From Sediminicola sp040566555 (GTDB lineage Bacteria > Bacteroidota > Bacteroidia > Flavobacteriales > Flavobacteriaceae), in assembly GCF_040566555.1 (NCBI RefSeq), contig NZ_JBEWYP010000010.1, forward strand, positions 62,001 to 126,000: a stretch of DNA of 64,000 bases. Direction: 5' to 3'. A model generated the notes under the pieces. The model worked only from the letters and a program-made list of their open reading frames with translations, had not been told where the DNA came from and ran no database searches. The position numbers were made by a program, and so were the translations under genes. Below, piece after piece: positions 1 through 9,028 of this stretch (positions are counted from its first letter, which is position 1; each line of letters starts with the position of its first letter).

Positions 1-45
1 GCTCAAGAGATAGCGGAATTCTACGATAAACATTGTGGCATCTAA
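1..45 (+). CDS. 3' end of an unidentified gene (partial)
   Basis: The first frame of the window is open from base 1 to a TAA at 43-45 and reads AQEIAEFYDKHCGI. It looks like the C-terminal tail of a gene that starts before the window, but 14 residues are too few to name a family. The following 197 bases hold no gene that I can support, only a short CCGG-N7-CCGG inverted repeat near 187-201. Confidence 0.35.
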   Translation, partial: AQEIAEFYDKHCGI

Positions 46-242
46 ATATCAATTGACGTTATCAATGGAATACTGGTGTTGCTTCCTTGGGCCCAGTAAG
101 TATTTTAACACCTATAATCCCAACGAAATTTTGGACCGGCAAATTAACCACTCCCTAATATGTGACGCGGAGGAAGATTCTTAACCGGGGAAGGTCCGGC
201 TTTAAAAAAATGCCATTATTTTAGCATTCTCAAACACGTACA

Positions 243-1127
243 ATGCCCCATATTTTAAAAAATGAGCTCATAACGGTTCAAATAGACCTTCCACAAGAAC
301 AATATCAAGGCTCCCGCTTCGATTGGACGGGAAAAATAACTGCTGTGACCTACCAAAACAAATCGGTTACAGGGATTGAAAGGACAGATCTTGAGGTAAG
401 TCAACACTGCGGAAAAGGGTTTTATAATGAATTTGGGATAGACCAGCCTTTGGGATTTGAGACTACAGAAATTGGAGATTGGTTTCATAAGATTGGCGTG
501 GGACTCCTAAGAAAAGATTCGGACACCTATGACTTCCAAAGGGCCTACGAGGTGCAACCCGCCGAATTTAATGTCACCAAAAACGATACTAAAATATCCA
601 TTACCTGTTCTTCTAGGCTTCATAATGATTATGGGTACGTCTTACACAAAGAGATTGCGCTAATGGAAGGTGGTTTTAGGATTAGTTATCAATTAAGGAA
701 TACCGGTAAAAAATCCATTGAAACAAGTGAATACAGTCACAACTTTTTGATGGTGGACGAAGAATTGATAGGTCGTAATTATCATTTAAAATTCCCATTT
801 TCCCTGCAGCCCGACCATTTTGGGGAAACGGTGAACCCTGAAAGGAAAGTGGTGGTCGGTAATAACGATTTTTCATTCCTAGGAACACCTGAGGAGCAAT
901 TCTTTTTTAGCAACCTATCAGGAAGCAACAAGGTTACGGCACAATGGGAACTTCAAAATAGCAATAGTAAGATCGGGATTCGAGAAACGGGTAGTTTTCC
1001 TGCCCATAGTATCAATTTATGGGGATGGACGCATGTGATTAGTCCGGAACTGTTCCACAGCATTTCCCTCCCAGCTGGACAGACCTCGGAATGGTCCAGA
1101 ACCTATGAGGCTTTTACTATTACCTAA
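243..1127 (+). CDS. galactose mutarotase-like fold protein, function unknown
   Basis: The 294-residue product has no signal peptide and should be cytoplasmic. It is rich in beta strands, with an N-terminal sugar-epimerase-like stretch (residues about 20-60, including FDWTGKITAV) and a C-terminal segment ending WSRTYEAF. This layout recalls aldose 1-epimerase/YeaD-like beta-sandwich proteins that bind sugars. I cannot place catalytic histidine and glutamate residues with confidence, so a mutarotase activity is inference. ATG start at 243; it stands alone, followed by 383 bases with repeats. Confidence 0.6.
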   Translation: MPHILKNELITVQIDLPQEQYQGSRFDWTGKITAVTYQNKSVTGIERTDLEVSQHCGKGFYNEFGIDQPLGFETTEIGDWFHKIGVGLLRKDSDTYDFQRAYEVQPAEFNVTKNDTKISITCSSRLHNDYGYVLHKEIALMEGGFRISYQLRNTGKKSIETSEYSHNFLMVDEELIGRNYHLKFPFSLQPDHFGETVNPERKVVVGNNDFSFLGTPEEQFFFSNLSGSNKVTAQWELQNSNSKIGIRETGSFPAHSINLWGWTHVISPELFHSISLPAGQTSEWSRTYEAFTIT

Positions 1128-1152
1128 ATCCATAGCTACCTTATCAATTAGG

Positions 1153-1245
1153 TTTCGACGCAGCCTGTCTTGAGCGGAGTCGAAAGACTCAACCAGACAG
1201 TAGCAAAGCCTGCTTTTTTTTGTCCCCTCGAACGGAGTTGAGAGG
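1153..1245. repeat. REP-like palindromes (two forms)
   Basis: Two related palindromic elements lie in the 383-base gap between genes. At 1153-1185 TTTCGAC and GTCGAAA form an inverted repeat around a GAGCGGAGTCGA-like core. At 1224-1245 the element is CCCCTCGA-acggag-TTGAGAGG. The same core recurs at 4642, 6821, 7776 and in an array at 9029-9321. The rest of the gap (1246-1510) shows nothing but AT-rich sequence. Confidence 0.7.
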
Positions 1246-1510
1246 TTGTTTACCCTATCTACCTAAAACTAAAATCCCCTACCAATAAAACACTCACAAA
1301 GAGCAGCTTAGCTAAATTGTTTGGAAAATATTCGCTATATTTAATCAATTAAAATTCCCTCTCTTTTAGAAAATTCTTCAATCATCAGCGAATCCCTTCG
1401 CATGGTTGCTTGTGGCTAAGTTTAAAAAAGTTCCAAAATCCTTGGTCTTTATTAAACAAACGGGGAAGCCGAAAACCGAAAGAGTAGGCAATAGCTAATC
1501 TACCAATATT

Positions 1511-2026
1511 ATGAAAAAAGTGAATCTCGATTTTCATCACCTGATCTTGATGATGATCCTTAGCGTAGTATGTATTTCCTTCCAAGGGTGTAAAGAAGCA
1601 GAAAAAGAAGTTGAAGAGGAAGTAACGGTCAAAATAGAACAGCGAGAATATTTCAACCTACGTCCCGAAACCGAAAAAGCTTATGGCTATACGCATGCCG
1701 TAAAAATTGGCAATGACATCAAAATATCTGGAGCAGTAAGCATGGATAATGATGGAAATCCGACAGCGGTGGGAGATTTTGAACAACAAATGAAAAATTG
1801 CTATGCCGATCTGGAAAAAATATTGACACATTATGGCTGCACCTTTGATGATGTGGTCGTGGAAAACATTTTTACCACCAATATGCCCTTATTGTTGGAG
1901 CACGGCGCATACAGGGGTACGATATATACCAAAAATTTTCCGACCGGATCTTGGCTCGGGGTAAAAGAACTGGCGCTTCCAGAATTTATGATAGAAATTG
2001 AGATGGAGGTACATAAAATGGATTGA
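1511..2026 (+). CDS. RidA/YjgF-family lipoprotein
   Basis: The 171-residue product has a lipoprotein signal (hydrophobic 11-23, lipobox FQGC with Cys27) followed by an acidic linker and a RidA-like domain at about 48-170. RidA proteins hydrolyse reactive enamines and imines from amino-acid metabolism and are normally cytoplasmic, so a lipid-anchored form is unusual. The family's substrate-binding arginine, usually in a P-x-R-S context before the LP motif, is Gly146 here (FPTGSW), while the IEIE segment is kept at 161-164. Deaminase activity is therefore doubtful; a ligand-binding role is possible. ATG start. Confidence 0.75.
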   Translation: MKKVNLDFHHLILMMILSVVCISFQGCKEAEKEVEEEVTVKIEQREYFNLRPETEKAYGYTHAVKIGNDIKISGAVSMDNDGNPTAVGDFEQQMKNCYADLEKILTHYGCTFDDVVVENIFTTNMPLLLEHGAYRGTIYTKNFPTGSWLGVKELALPEFMIEIEMEVHKMD

Positions 2027-2063
2027 TTTTTTATAACTTGAAAGGAATCGGTAATAATCTATT

Positions 2064-2303
2064 ATGAAAACAATGACCTGCAATCAACTGGGAGGAGCCT
2101 GTGAAAAAGAATTTAAGGCCAATACCTTTGAGGAAATAGAGGAAATGAGCAAAAGGCACGGGATGGAAATGTTCCAAAAAGGGGATGAGGCACATCTGAA
2201 TGCCATGAAAAATATGAAACAACTCATGACAACCCCTGATGCCTTAAAAGAATGGTTCGCTTCTAAAAGAAGAGAATTTAATTCCCTATCCGAGGACGAA
2301 TAA
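2064..2303 (+). CDS. DUF1059-like small protein
   Basis: This 79-residue soluble protein begins MKTMTCNQLGGACEKEF, resembling the DUF1059 pattern (two cysteines around LGG, then an F-x-A segment and a conserved histidine, here His32). The two cysteines six residues apart could bind a metal or be redox active, but the family has no established function. The C-terminal half is helical and Met/Lys rich. It starts 37 bases after the RidA-like gene on the same strand and may be co-transcribed with it. Confidence 0.6.
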   Translation: MKTMTCNQLGGACEKEFKANTFEEIEEMSKRHGMEMFQKGDEAHLNAMKNMKQLMTTPDALKEWFASKRREFNSLSEDE

Positions 2304-2343
2304 GCTAATTATTAAAAGCTAGGTTAACCATAAATGGAAAACA

Positions 2344-2937
2344 ATGAATCATGCATCACTAATACTTCTTGTCTTTCTTTTGAACATGTCATATGGCTTT
2401 TCCCAGCAAATAAAAATAGAACTCCATAAGTTTATTGGCAATGAGTTTGTTAATGGAAAATACTCCTTTAGATTGATGAAGAACAAGTTAGTTCCCATTA
2501 AAACCAAAACAAAGGTTCTAACTGATGAAAACGGAAATATGCAAATTATAGAATTGGAACAAGAGCATATTGTTCCTGAATTTAAGTTCGTCAAATCGGG
2601 ATCTATTGTATTCTCCATAAGCTATAACGACTCCATTTTGAGCCTTCGACCTATTCAAGATAGTTTTGCACCCATCATCCGTGTTGACCTTTCTTCAACT
2701 TCTGCCTATTTGAATGACCAACACCTCAGCATCATCAAGGAAATAAAAGTTTCAGATAAGGAAAATGCTTTTAATAGCGCCTGGGAAGGTTTTCAATGGC
2801 GTACATTTTTACCAGATAGTTCTTCCCCTCTTGACCCTAAATTAACCTTGGGCAAACTGAATGAAAATGGAAACTTATATATAGAAATTATATGGATGGA
2901 AAAAGGAATACCAATACATTACAGACTTTTATATTGA
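2344..2937 (+). CDS. secreted protein of unknown function
   Basis: The 197-residue product has a clear Sec signal peptide (MNHASLILLVFLLNMSYGFSQ, likely cut after the SQ region at about residue 20). The mature part is a small beta-rich periplasmic or outer-surface protein with no motif that I recognise. It is 40 bases downstream of the DUF1059-like gene. After it, 235 bases to the next start hold no recognisable element. Confidence 0.55.
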   Translation: MNHASLILLVFLLNMSYGFSQQIKIELHKFIGNEFVNGKYSFRLMKNKLVPIKTKTKVLTDENGNMQIIELEQEHIVPEFKFVKSGSIVFSISYNDSILSLRPIQDSFAPIIRVDLSSTSAYLNDQHLSIIKEIKVSDKENAFNSAWEGFQWRTFLPDSSSPLDPKLTLGKLNENGNLYIEIIWMEKGIPIHYRLLY

Positions 2938-3172
2938 ACAACAATAGGTCAAACCAATTCATAGGTATTTAAATGACATCAATTTCTTCCGAAAACATGA
3001 CGAATACTCTCTATAATTTCATAAATTAGGGACAGCCTCCTATCCTATCAACTTATATACAAGTAATTCCCAACTGCCTGCGGGAAGACTTTTTCTAACC
3101 TGCCGTTGTTTGAACAGTACCACAATAGATGTAATAGTGTATCATTGCACAACTTTTGAGAATCAAACACTG

Positions 3173-3589
3173 ATGGAAAGAACCAAAATTAGGGTAACAA
3201 CTACCATAGCCGCTGAGATATCTAAAGTTTGGGACTATTGGACCAAACCGGCACATATTGTGAACTGGAACTTTGCTTCTGACGATTGGCACTGTCCAGC
3301 TGCAGAAAACAACCCGGTAACCGGTGGAAAATTCAAATATACCATGGCTTCCAAAGACGGGGAAATGAGCTTTGATTTTGAAGGGGTTTATGATGAAGTG
3401 ATCCCAGAAAAAAAAATCGCCTATTCCTTGGCGGACGGGAGACAGGTGACCGTTACGTTTAAGAAAGAAATCAGAAAAACAAAAGTTACGGAGACCTTTG
3501 ATGCCGAAAAAATGCATTCCGAAGAAATGCAAAGAAAGGGTTGGCAGGCAATCCTAGATAACTTTAAGCACTATGCCGAAACAACATAA
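3173..3589 (+). CDS. SRPBCC / AHSA1 family protein
   Basis: Starting at the ATG at 3173 the product is 138 residues and matches the size of AHSA1/START-like (SRPBCC) proteins: an N-terminal MERTKIRVTTTI strand, the helix AEISKVWDYWTKPAHIVNW, then GGKFKYTM, FDFEGVYDEVIPEKKIAY, and a C-terminal long helix with GWQAILDNFKHY. These proteins form a hydrophobic ligand-binding cavity; the ligand is unknown. A longer frame opens at a TTG at 3110 but its first 21 residues are not family-like, so 3173 is preferred. Confidence 0.8.
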   Translation: MERTKIRVTTTIAAEISKVWDYWTKPAHIVNWNFASDDWHCPAAENNPVTGGKFKYTMASKDGEMSFDFEGVYDEVIPEKKIAYSLADGRQVTVTFKKEIRKTKVTETFDAEKMHSEEMQRKGWQAILDNFKHYAETT

Positions 3590-3623
3590 GACCAAATTAC
3601 AAACTGGCAAATAACTATTCCCA

Positions 3624-4619
3624 ATGCTCAACAATCTTAAGAACGCACTATTATTTATTGGATTTGCCATCCTAATTGCAGGCTGTAATTCTAGAAAAAA
3701 AGATAAAGGCCAAGCTATTCAGTTGCCTTTGGACATATCCCAAATGAGCATAGCGTACAACGTACTGGTAAATGAGGAAAAAGATGATTACGAAGTGTTC
3801 ACCATGAACATGGATGGAAGTCAGAAAATCAATATCACCAAGCTTCCCGGAGTGGAATGGACGTATGCCTCCTATGGAAAAAATCTATATTATATCTCGG
3901 ACAAGGAGGCTAAAAAGCGTAACTACTATTTGTACACCTCGGATTATTTGGGCAGGGATATAGAAAAGGTGGGGGATCTAAGGCTTGCCGACAGTTGGAT
4001 GGATTTTAGAAAAAATGGGACGGAGATCATTGTAAATCCCCATTCCTCTGTAGATTCGGTTTTTTATATTATCAATCTAAAGGGCAAAATTCTCCAAAAG
4101 CTAAAAACCGGTCTTCCCCTGGCTTCAGACCCTATATTTGTAAATAATGGAACACAGGTCGTCTTTAAGGGCGGCACCAAAAAATTGAAGAAGGAAGAAG
4201 GATACAAGGAGGAACTCTACCTGATCAATGAAGATGGCTCCGGGTTAACACAACTCACCACCTATCCCGAAACAGATGACTCGGCCCCATGGTATGCGTA
4301 TAAAGCAGGACCGCCCAACCTGCACCCCACGGAAAATTTCATAAGTTATGCCAGCTTCCAAAATGGCAAGTACAGTTTGTATGGGGTTACCCTGGACGGA
4401 CAGAAACAATGGAAACTAACGGACAATGAACTTTGGGAAGTATACCATGACTGGTCCCCCGACGGGAAATGGTTGGTGACCGATGTTTCGGACAATGAGG
4501 AGTCGCACTACGATATTGCCCTCATCAACTGGGATACTAAGGCCATGACCATCCTGACCGATACTACCTACCAATTTCAGCAATCCCCTAATTTTGTAAT
4601 CAAAAATAATAGACCTTAG
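3624..4619 (+). CDS. TolB-like beta-propeller lipoprotein
   Basis: The 331-residue protein carries a lipoprotein signal (lipobox LIAGC, Cys21). The body has repeated PD40/WD40-like blades such as YEVFTMNMDGS (about 53-63), ELYLINEDGSGLTQLT (about 191-206) and HDWSPDGKWLVTD (about 275-287). Such propellers are found in TolB and in the N-terminal part of S9 peptidases; here there is no peptidase domain. A role as a periplasmic binding or scaffolding protein is likely, the partner unknown. It follows the SRPBCC gene by 34 bases. Confidence 0.7.
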   Translation: MLNNLKNALLFIGFAILIAGCNSRKKDKGQAIQLPLDISQMSIAYNVLVNEEKDDYEVFTMNMDGSQKINITKLPGVEWTYASYGKNLYYISDKEAKKRNYYLYTSDYLGRDIEKVGDLRLADSWMDFRKNGTEIIVNPHSSVDSVFYIINLKGKILQKLKTGLPLASDPIFVNNGTQVVFKGGTKKLKKEEGYKEELYLINEDGSGLTQLTTYPETDDSAPWYAYKAGPPNLHPTENFISYASFQNGKYSLYGVTLDGQKQWKLTDNELWEVYHDWSPDGKWLVTDVSDNEESHYDIALINWDTKAMTILTDTTYQFQQSPNFVIKNNRP

Positions 4620-4641
4620 CCCCGCCCAACACCTTTTTTGT

Positions 4642-4663
4642 CCCCTCGTGCGGAGTTGAGAGG
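4642..4663. repeat. REP-like palindrome copy
   Basis: CCCCTCGT-gcggag-TTGAGAGG follows the stop of the propeller gene by about 20 bases and a T-run (4635-4639). The arm is the same as in the copies near 1.2, 6.8, 7.8 and 9 kb, with two base changes. Confidence 0.65.
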
Positions 4664-4768
4664 TCTCGACTGCTACTCCCTATTACTAAACACTGCTCCA
4701 AAGAACACTTCTACGAAACTGCCATTTATTTTCTATATTGGTCTTCCATACACCAACCAACCAAACTC

Positions 4769-5425
4769 ATGGATCAACAACCAACTAACACCCCTTCTGT
4801 TCACGTCTTATCAGACAAAGAAATTTTTACCAAAATATGGACGTCGCCGAGAATGGTATTTCAAAATATCAATGAACGGCAGTATGATAAATACGTGGCC
4901 ATACTTTTGATTATAGCCGGTATTGCCAGGGCGTTCGATAGGGCTGCCACAAAGAATCTGGGGGACACCCTTTCCCTTTGGGTCATCATTGGTGGATGTA
5001 TTGTATTGGGAGGACTCCTGGGTTGGCTGAGCTTTTATATTTATGCGGCCTTATTGAGCTGGACAGGCAAATGGATTAAGGGCCAGGGAAATACGACATC
5101 TATTTTGAGGGTATTGGCCTATGCCTTTATCCCCATAAGTCTTGCCTTATTATTGATGGTTCCCCAAATTGGGATATATGGGTTGGAAATTTTCAAATCT
5201 GATGGCGACACCACCAGTGCCGGAATGCTTCTCAACATCTTTTATTATGGTGCTTTGATTCTAGAATTGGTACTCGGTATCTGGGCATTTGTCCTATGTG
5301 TGGTGGGCGTTTCAGAAGTCCAAAAACTATCCATAGGTAATGCCGTATTGAACATCTTCTTACCTGTGCTGATCATAGTGGTGCCTATTGCACTCTTGTA
5401 CTTTTTATTTTTTCAGTTCATTTAA
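4769..5425 (+). CDS. YIP1-family membrane protein
   Basis: The 218-residue protein has a soluble N-terminal 35 residues (FTKIWTSPRMVFQNI is the typical YIP1 amphipathic lead-in) and then about five hydrophobic segments between residues 48 and 217. YIP1-family proteins are multi-spanning inner-membrane proteins without a settled function in bacteria. ATG start at 4769. It stands between an isolated lipoprotein gene and an MFS transporter gene 173 bases downstream. Confidence 0.7.
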   Translation: MDQQPTNTPSVHVLSDKEIFTKIWTSPRMVFQNINERQYDKYVAILLIIAGIARAFDRAATKNLGDTLSLWVIIGGCIVLGGLLGWLSFYIYAALLSWTGKWIKGQGNTTSILRVLAYAFIPISLALLLMVPQIGIYGLEIFKSDGDTTSAGMLLNIFYYGALILELVLGIWAFVLCVVGVSEVQKLSIGNAVLNIFLPVLIIVVPIALLYFLFFQFI

Positions 5426-5598
5426 AAACAAATTGCCCTTTTCCATAGGTATACAGTAAAGTTGTCCCTTGGTCAAGATTTAAAATACCTGGAACAGCGC
5501 AATTTGATTTGCTGATATGCCATCACAGGGATTGTGCTGCCCATTCCATTTAAATCTTACTATTATTTGCCATCTTTGGGGCTGCAAAAGCATTTAGG

Positions 5599-6804
5599 GT
5601 GAAAGACAACATAAAACTGGGATTAAAGGAAAACTGGCCACAATTCACCATTTTGGTGATCGTTAATGCCTTTGTAGGGGGTATGGTAGGCTTGGAGCGT
5701 ACCATAATTCCCAAATTTGCAGAGTTGGAGTTTGGGATTGCCTCCAAAACAGCCATCCTTTCCTTTATTGTAGCCTTTGGTGTCACCAAGGCGATCACCA
5801 ATTACTTTACAGGCAAATTGGCCAATAGGTTTGGCAGAAAGAATTTATTGGTCCTAGGTTGGATTATTGCCCTACCTATTCCTCTACTATTGATCTATGC
5901 CCCTTCCTGGAACTGGGTCATCTTTGCCAATATTCTTTTGGGTATCAACCAGGGGCTGACCTGGAGCAGTACGGTGGTGATGAAGATAGATCTGGTAGGC
6001 GATAAAAATCGCGGCCTGGCCATGGGCATCAATGAATTTGCGGGCTATTTTGCCGTGGGCGTTGTAGCCTTCCTAACAGGCATCATTGCCCAGCGGTACG
6101 GGGTAACCCCCTACCCATTTTATTTGGGGATAGGGATAGCGATCATTGGGCTGTTATTGACGGTATTCTTTGTGAAGGATACAAGAAAATTTGTGGACAA
6201 GGAACAAAAATCGACCGAAACCAACACCTTGGAGAATGTGTTCTTGGAAACCTCCTTTAAGGACAAAACTTTGAGCTCCATTACCCAGGCAGGGCTGGTC
6301 AACAATTTAAATGATGGGATGATCTGGGGCCTTCTGCCTATCCTGCTCCTATCCATTAGCTACGATTCTAAAAGCATTGGGATCATAGCCGCTATATACC
6401 CGGCCGTTTGGGGTATTGGGCAACTTTTTACCGGGAAAATGGCAGATCACTATTCAAAAAAAGGGATGCTCTTTTGGGGCATGCTCTTACAGGGCTTGGC
6501 TATCTTGCTCATCCCCTATTTCACCGGTTTTTATCAATTGGCCAGTATTGCGGCCCTTTTGGGGTTAGGAACAGCCCTGGTATACCCCACATTTTTATCG
6601 GCCATTGCAGAGGCCACTTCCCCAAAACAACGGGCAGAAAGCATTGGGGTCTTCAGATTGTGGAGAGATTTGGGTTATGCCATAGGCGCCATTGTTTCCG
6701 GGGTCATAGCAGATTTGTTTGGAGTGGAGTATGCCGTACTTACCATAGGGGTGCTAACCGTGCTATCCTCTCTGGTGATTCAATTTCGAATGCCGAAAGG
6801 GTAA
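5599..6804 (+). CDS. MFS transporter
   Basis: The 401-residue polytopic protein has twelve hydrophobic segments and the major facilitator motif A between segments 2 and 3 (GKLANRFGRKN, residues 72-82), repeated in the second half as GKMADHYSKKG. The short cytoplasmic loop after segment 6 is charged (about 195-218). The substrate cannot be read from the sequence; drug or metabolite efflux is typical for this branch. The start is GTG at 5599; no in-frame ATG fits before the first membrane segment. Confidence 0.85.
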   Translation: MKDNIKLGLKENWPQFTILVIVNAFVGGMVGLERTIIPKFAELEFGIASKTAILSFIVAFGVTKAITNYFTGKLANRFGRKNLLVLGWIIALPIPLLLIYAPSWNWVIFANILLGINQGLTWSSTVVMKIDLVGDKNRGLAMGINEFAGYFAVGVVAFLTGIIAQRYGVTPYPFYLGIGIAIIGLLLTVFFVKDTRKFVDKEQKSTETNTLENVFLETSFKDKTLSSITQAGLVNNLNDGMIWGLLPILLLSISYDSKSIGIIAAIYPAVWGIGQLFTGKMADHYSKKGMLFWGMLLQGLAILLIPYFTGFYQLASIAALLGLGTALVYPTFLSAIAEATSPKQRAESIGVFRLWRDLGYAIGAIVSGVIADLFGVEYAVLTIGVLTVLSSLVIQFRMPKG

Positions 6805-6820
6805 CAAGATTCCCTCCTAT

Positions 6821-6913
6821 CCCCTCGAGCGCAGTCGAGAGGTCTGGACAGTGGCACCGCCACTTTTTTTACCTCGCCCCTTCTCCAATAGTTCCCTCCC
6901 CATTCCGGGAAAT
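6821..6913. repeat. REP-like palindrome with conserved tail
   Basis: CCCCTCGA-gcgcag-TCGAGAGG (6821-6842) is followed by TCTGGACAGTGGCACCGCCA (6843-6862), a T-run and a tail near 6876-6913 that includes CAATAGTTCCCTCCCC and GGGAAA. The same core, spacer and tail recur at 9300-9394, so the repeat unit is longer than the palindrome. Confidence 0.8.
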
Positions 6914-7096
6914 CTTCACACTAAATATCTCAGCCGTCTAAGGCTCTGGAAAACAAACCAATAGGCTTATTTTTAGGTAGTTACCTCAATTTTCTGTATG
7001 CCAATTGTTAACTTATTCTCCGGATTTTAAGATGGTATTAATAAAATTTCATTATTAAATTTTTATACTGCAAACTAACTATTAAAACAATTTTTT

Positions 7097-7282
7097 ATGA
7101 GTACAACTTTTTTGAATACGAAGTCAAAAGGGATAACAAAAACAGTAGCTGAATTCTCCAAACAGGACGATCAGAGCAATAAGGAGTTCCGTGAGTTTAT
7201 CAAAAAACAAGTGATGGAGTATAGAAAAGAGGGATTAGACGTATTTAAGTCGCCTAGACCAGGAGATGACCAAAGAAACTAA
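7097..7282 (+). CDS. small protein of unknown function
   Basis: A 61-residue, highly charged soluble protein with ATG start, ending with PRPGDDQRN. The central part (about 24-48) is predicted helical, with KEFREFIKKQVMEYRKEG. I recognise no family. The upstream 150 bases are AT-rich. It is followed by a strong intrinsic terminator at 7328-7360, which supports it being a separate transcription unit directly ahead of the HPF-like gene. Confidence 0.6.
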   Translation: MSTTFLNTKSKGITKTVAEFSKQDDQSNKEFREFIKKQVMEYRKEGLDVFKSPRPGDDQRN

Positions 7283-7327
7283 ATACTTCCTATCCAGAAC
7301 GGATAAAGGAGTAACTTACAAAGAATT

Positions 7328-7360
7328 AAAAGGCTATTTGGCATGGCTAAATAGCCTTTT
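7328..7360 (+). terminator. intrinsic terminator
   Basis: Perfect 12-bp stem AAAAGGCTATTT (7328-7339) and AAATAGCCTTTT (7349-7360) with a 9-base loop, 46 bases after the stop of the 61-residue gene. Confidence 0.85.
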
Positions 7361-7386
7361 AGAAATTTAAGCAAAAAACATAGCAT

Positions 7387-7701
7387 ATGACAATTCAAAT
7401 TAATACCGACAACACCATTTCTGGAGAAAAAAGAAATGAAGAATATTTTTCCTCCCTAATTGCCGAAGCCCTGCAAAGGTTCGATTCCCATATTACCAGA
7501 ATTGAGGTACACTTAAAAGATGAGAATGGAAAAAAAGATGGTTTCAATGATATCTCCTGTTTAATAGAAGCCAGAATTGAGGGCAAGCAACCCATTGCTG
7601 TCAGCAATCAGGCAGACTCAGTGGATCAGGCAGTAATAGGTGCAATTGATAAGATAAAATCCGCAGTTGGGACCATTGTTGGTAAAATGCAACAGCACTA
7701 A
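7387..7701 (+). CDS. HPF/RaiA-like ribosome-associated protein
   Basis: The 104-residue protein has the beta-alpha-beta-beta-beta-alpha outline of the S30EA/HPF family: a first strand TIQINTDNTI, helix EEYFSSLIAEALQRF, strands ITRIEVHLKDENG and DISCLIEARIEGKQPIAVSN, then a final helix SVDQAVIGAIDKIKSAV. Family members bind the 30S subunit and promote ribosome hibernation. It lacks the long C-terminal dimerisation domain of long HPF. It lies between two intrinsic terminators and so is probably monocistronic. Confidence 0.75.
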   Translation: MTIQINTDNTISGEKRNEEYFSSLIAEALQRFDSHITRIEVHLKDENGKKDGFNDISCLIEARIEGKQPIAVSNQADSVDQAVIGAIDKIKSAVGTIVGKMQQH

Positions 7702-7728
7702 TAGCAAAACACTAATTTCTAAAAAATA

Positions 7729-7770
7729 AAAGGCAGCTTGGGCATCTAAATGTCCAGGCTGCCTTTTTTT
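7729..7770 (+). terminator. intrinsic terminator
   Basis: AAAGGCAGC (7729-7737) pairs with GCTGCCTTT (7758-7766), extended by TTGG/CCAG-type pairing inside, and runs into eight or more T. It ends the HPF-like gene, 28 bases after its stop. Confidence 0.85.
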
Positions 7771-7775
7771 TATGT

Positions 7776-7819
7776 CCCCTCGAGCGGAGGCGAGAGGTCT
7801 GGACCGTGGCACCGTTACC
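7776..7819. repeat. REP-like palindrome copy
   Basis: CCCCTCGA-gcggag-GCGAGAGG (7776-7797) is followed by TCTGGACCGTGGCACCGTTA, the same spacer as in the 9-kb array with two changes. A degenerate half copy (CCTGGAGCGGACC) is visible near 7832-7844. The following 200 bases to the next gene are AT-rich without other features. Confidence 0.75.
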
Positions 7820-8040
7820 TTCTTATTGTACCCTGGAGCGGACCATACAGATCCTACCCCGTCACATAACAAACAAACCACAACTCACTGCTATTGAGTG
7901 TATTAAAAAATAAATATCTTGGATATTTAGCTATTATTTTCTACATTTAAGGTATAATAACCCTTATTTATTAATTAAAAGCAGCTATAAAGCGTCATTA
8001 TGCGCTCTATATGCATGCGCATGTCCTAACTATAACTATT

Positions 8041-9009
8041 ATGAAAACATCAAAACAGTATTTACAGGGGGTATATGGCCAATTACCCCTACTGTGCCTA
8101 TCCTTTGTCCTACTAATGGGATGCAAATCGGATAAAAAGGTAGAAAAGGAGGAAACTGCCATTGAAGTAAAAAGTGAACCCGTGATTGAGATCGTCACCC
8201 AGGTCATGGATTTTCAAAGTGTGGATACCATCCCATCTGGTTGGAACACCTTTAAATATATCAACAAGTCCAAGGAACCCCATTTTTTTCTAATGGACAA
8301 GTATCCGGAAGGCAAGACCATAGAAGACACCGAAAAAGAGGTAGGACCTGCATTTGATGCCGGGATGGATCTGATCAATGAAGGGAAAACCGATGAAGGT
8401 TTTGCAGCATTCAACAAACTGCCAGCTTGGTTTTTTGATGTTGTATTTACCGGAGGGTCCGGCTTGGTCTCACCAGGGCATTCCAGTACCACCACCATGT
8501 ATTTGGAACCGGGGTATTATATTATGGAGTGTTATGTAAAAATGTCCAATGGCAAGTTCCATTCCTCTATGGGCATGGCAAAACCCATTATTGTCACTGA
8601 AGAGGAAAGTACCATACAGCCACCCGAGGCTACCGTAGCATTATCCATTTCCAGTACGGAAGGTATCACCTATGATGGGGAGATTGGGAAAGGGCCCCAA
8701 ACTTTTTCGGTAGAATTTAAGGACCAGATTGCCCATGAAAATTTTGTGGGGCACGACATCAATTTGGTCCGTTTGGATGCCAATAGTGATTTGGACGCTC
8801 TAGATGCATGGATGAACTGGCTAGACCCGAAAGGACTAATCAATCCGGCACCCGAGGGTTTCACTTTTCTAGGGGGCGTTAACGATATGCCAGCAGGTTC
8901 CAAGGGCTATTTTAAGGTTGATTTGCCCCCTGGCAACTATGCCTTTATCTCTGAGGTCCCACAACCCCGCAGTAAAAATATGCTGAAGACGTTTGTGGTA
9001 TCCGAATAA
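8041..9009 (+). CDS. lipoprotein with cupredoxin-like domain
   Basis: Starting at the ATG at 8041 the protein has 322 residues with a lipoprotein signal (lipobox LLMGC, Cys28) and two repeated beta-rich halves. The first half ends with a cupredoxin-like segment: PGHSSTTTMYLEPGYYIMEC, then GMAKPIIVT. The second half ends with PPGNYAFISEVP. The pattern of a long beta sandwich with a glycine-rich 'EPGYY' strand resembles copper-type folds but I see no full copper ligand set. A frame opening 30 bases earlier lacks a proper signal peptide. Confidence 0.65.
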   Translation: MKTSKQYLQGVYGQLPLLCLSFVLLMGCKSDKKVEKEETAIEVKSEPVIEIVTQVMDFQSVDTIPSGWNTFKYINKSKEPHFFLMDKYPEGKTIEDTEKEVGPAFDAGMDLINEGKTDEGFAAFNKLPAWFFDVVFTGGSGLVSPGHSSTTTMYLEPGYYIMECYVKMSNGKFHSSMGMAKPIIVTEEESTIQPPEATVALSISSTEGITYDGEIGKGPQTFSVEFKDQIAHENFVGHDINLVRLDANSDLDALDAWMNWLDPKGLINPAPEGFTFLGGVNDMPAGSKGYFKVDLPPGNYAFISEVPQPRSKNMLKTFVVSE

Positions 9010-9028
9010 GGCAATTCTGGTCTACTGT

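Noticed and set aside
6408..6941. 177-residue frame overlapping the MFS gene and running into the repeat
   Set aside because: Its first part is an out-of-frame reading of the transporter gene and its end is the repeat.
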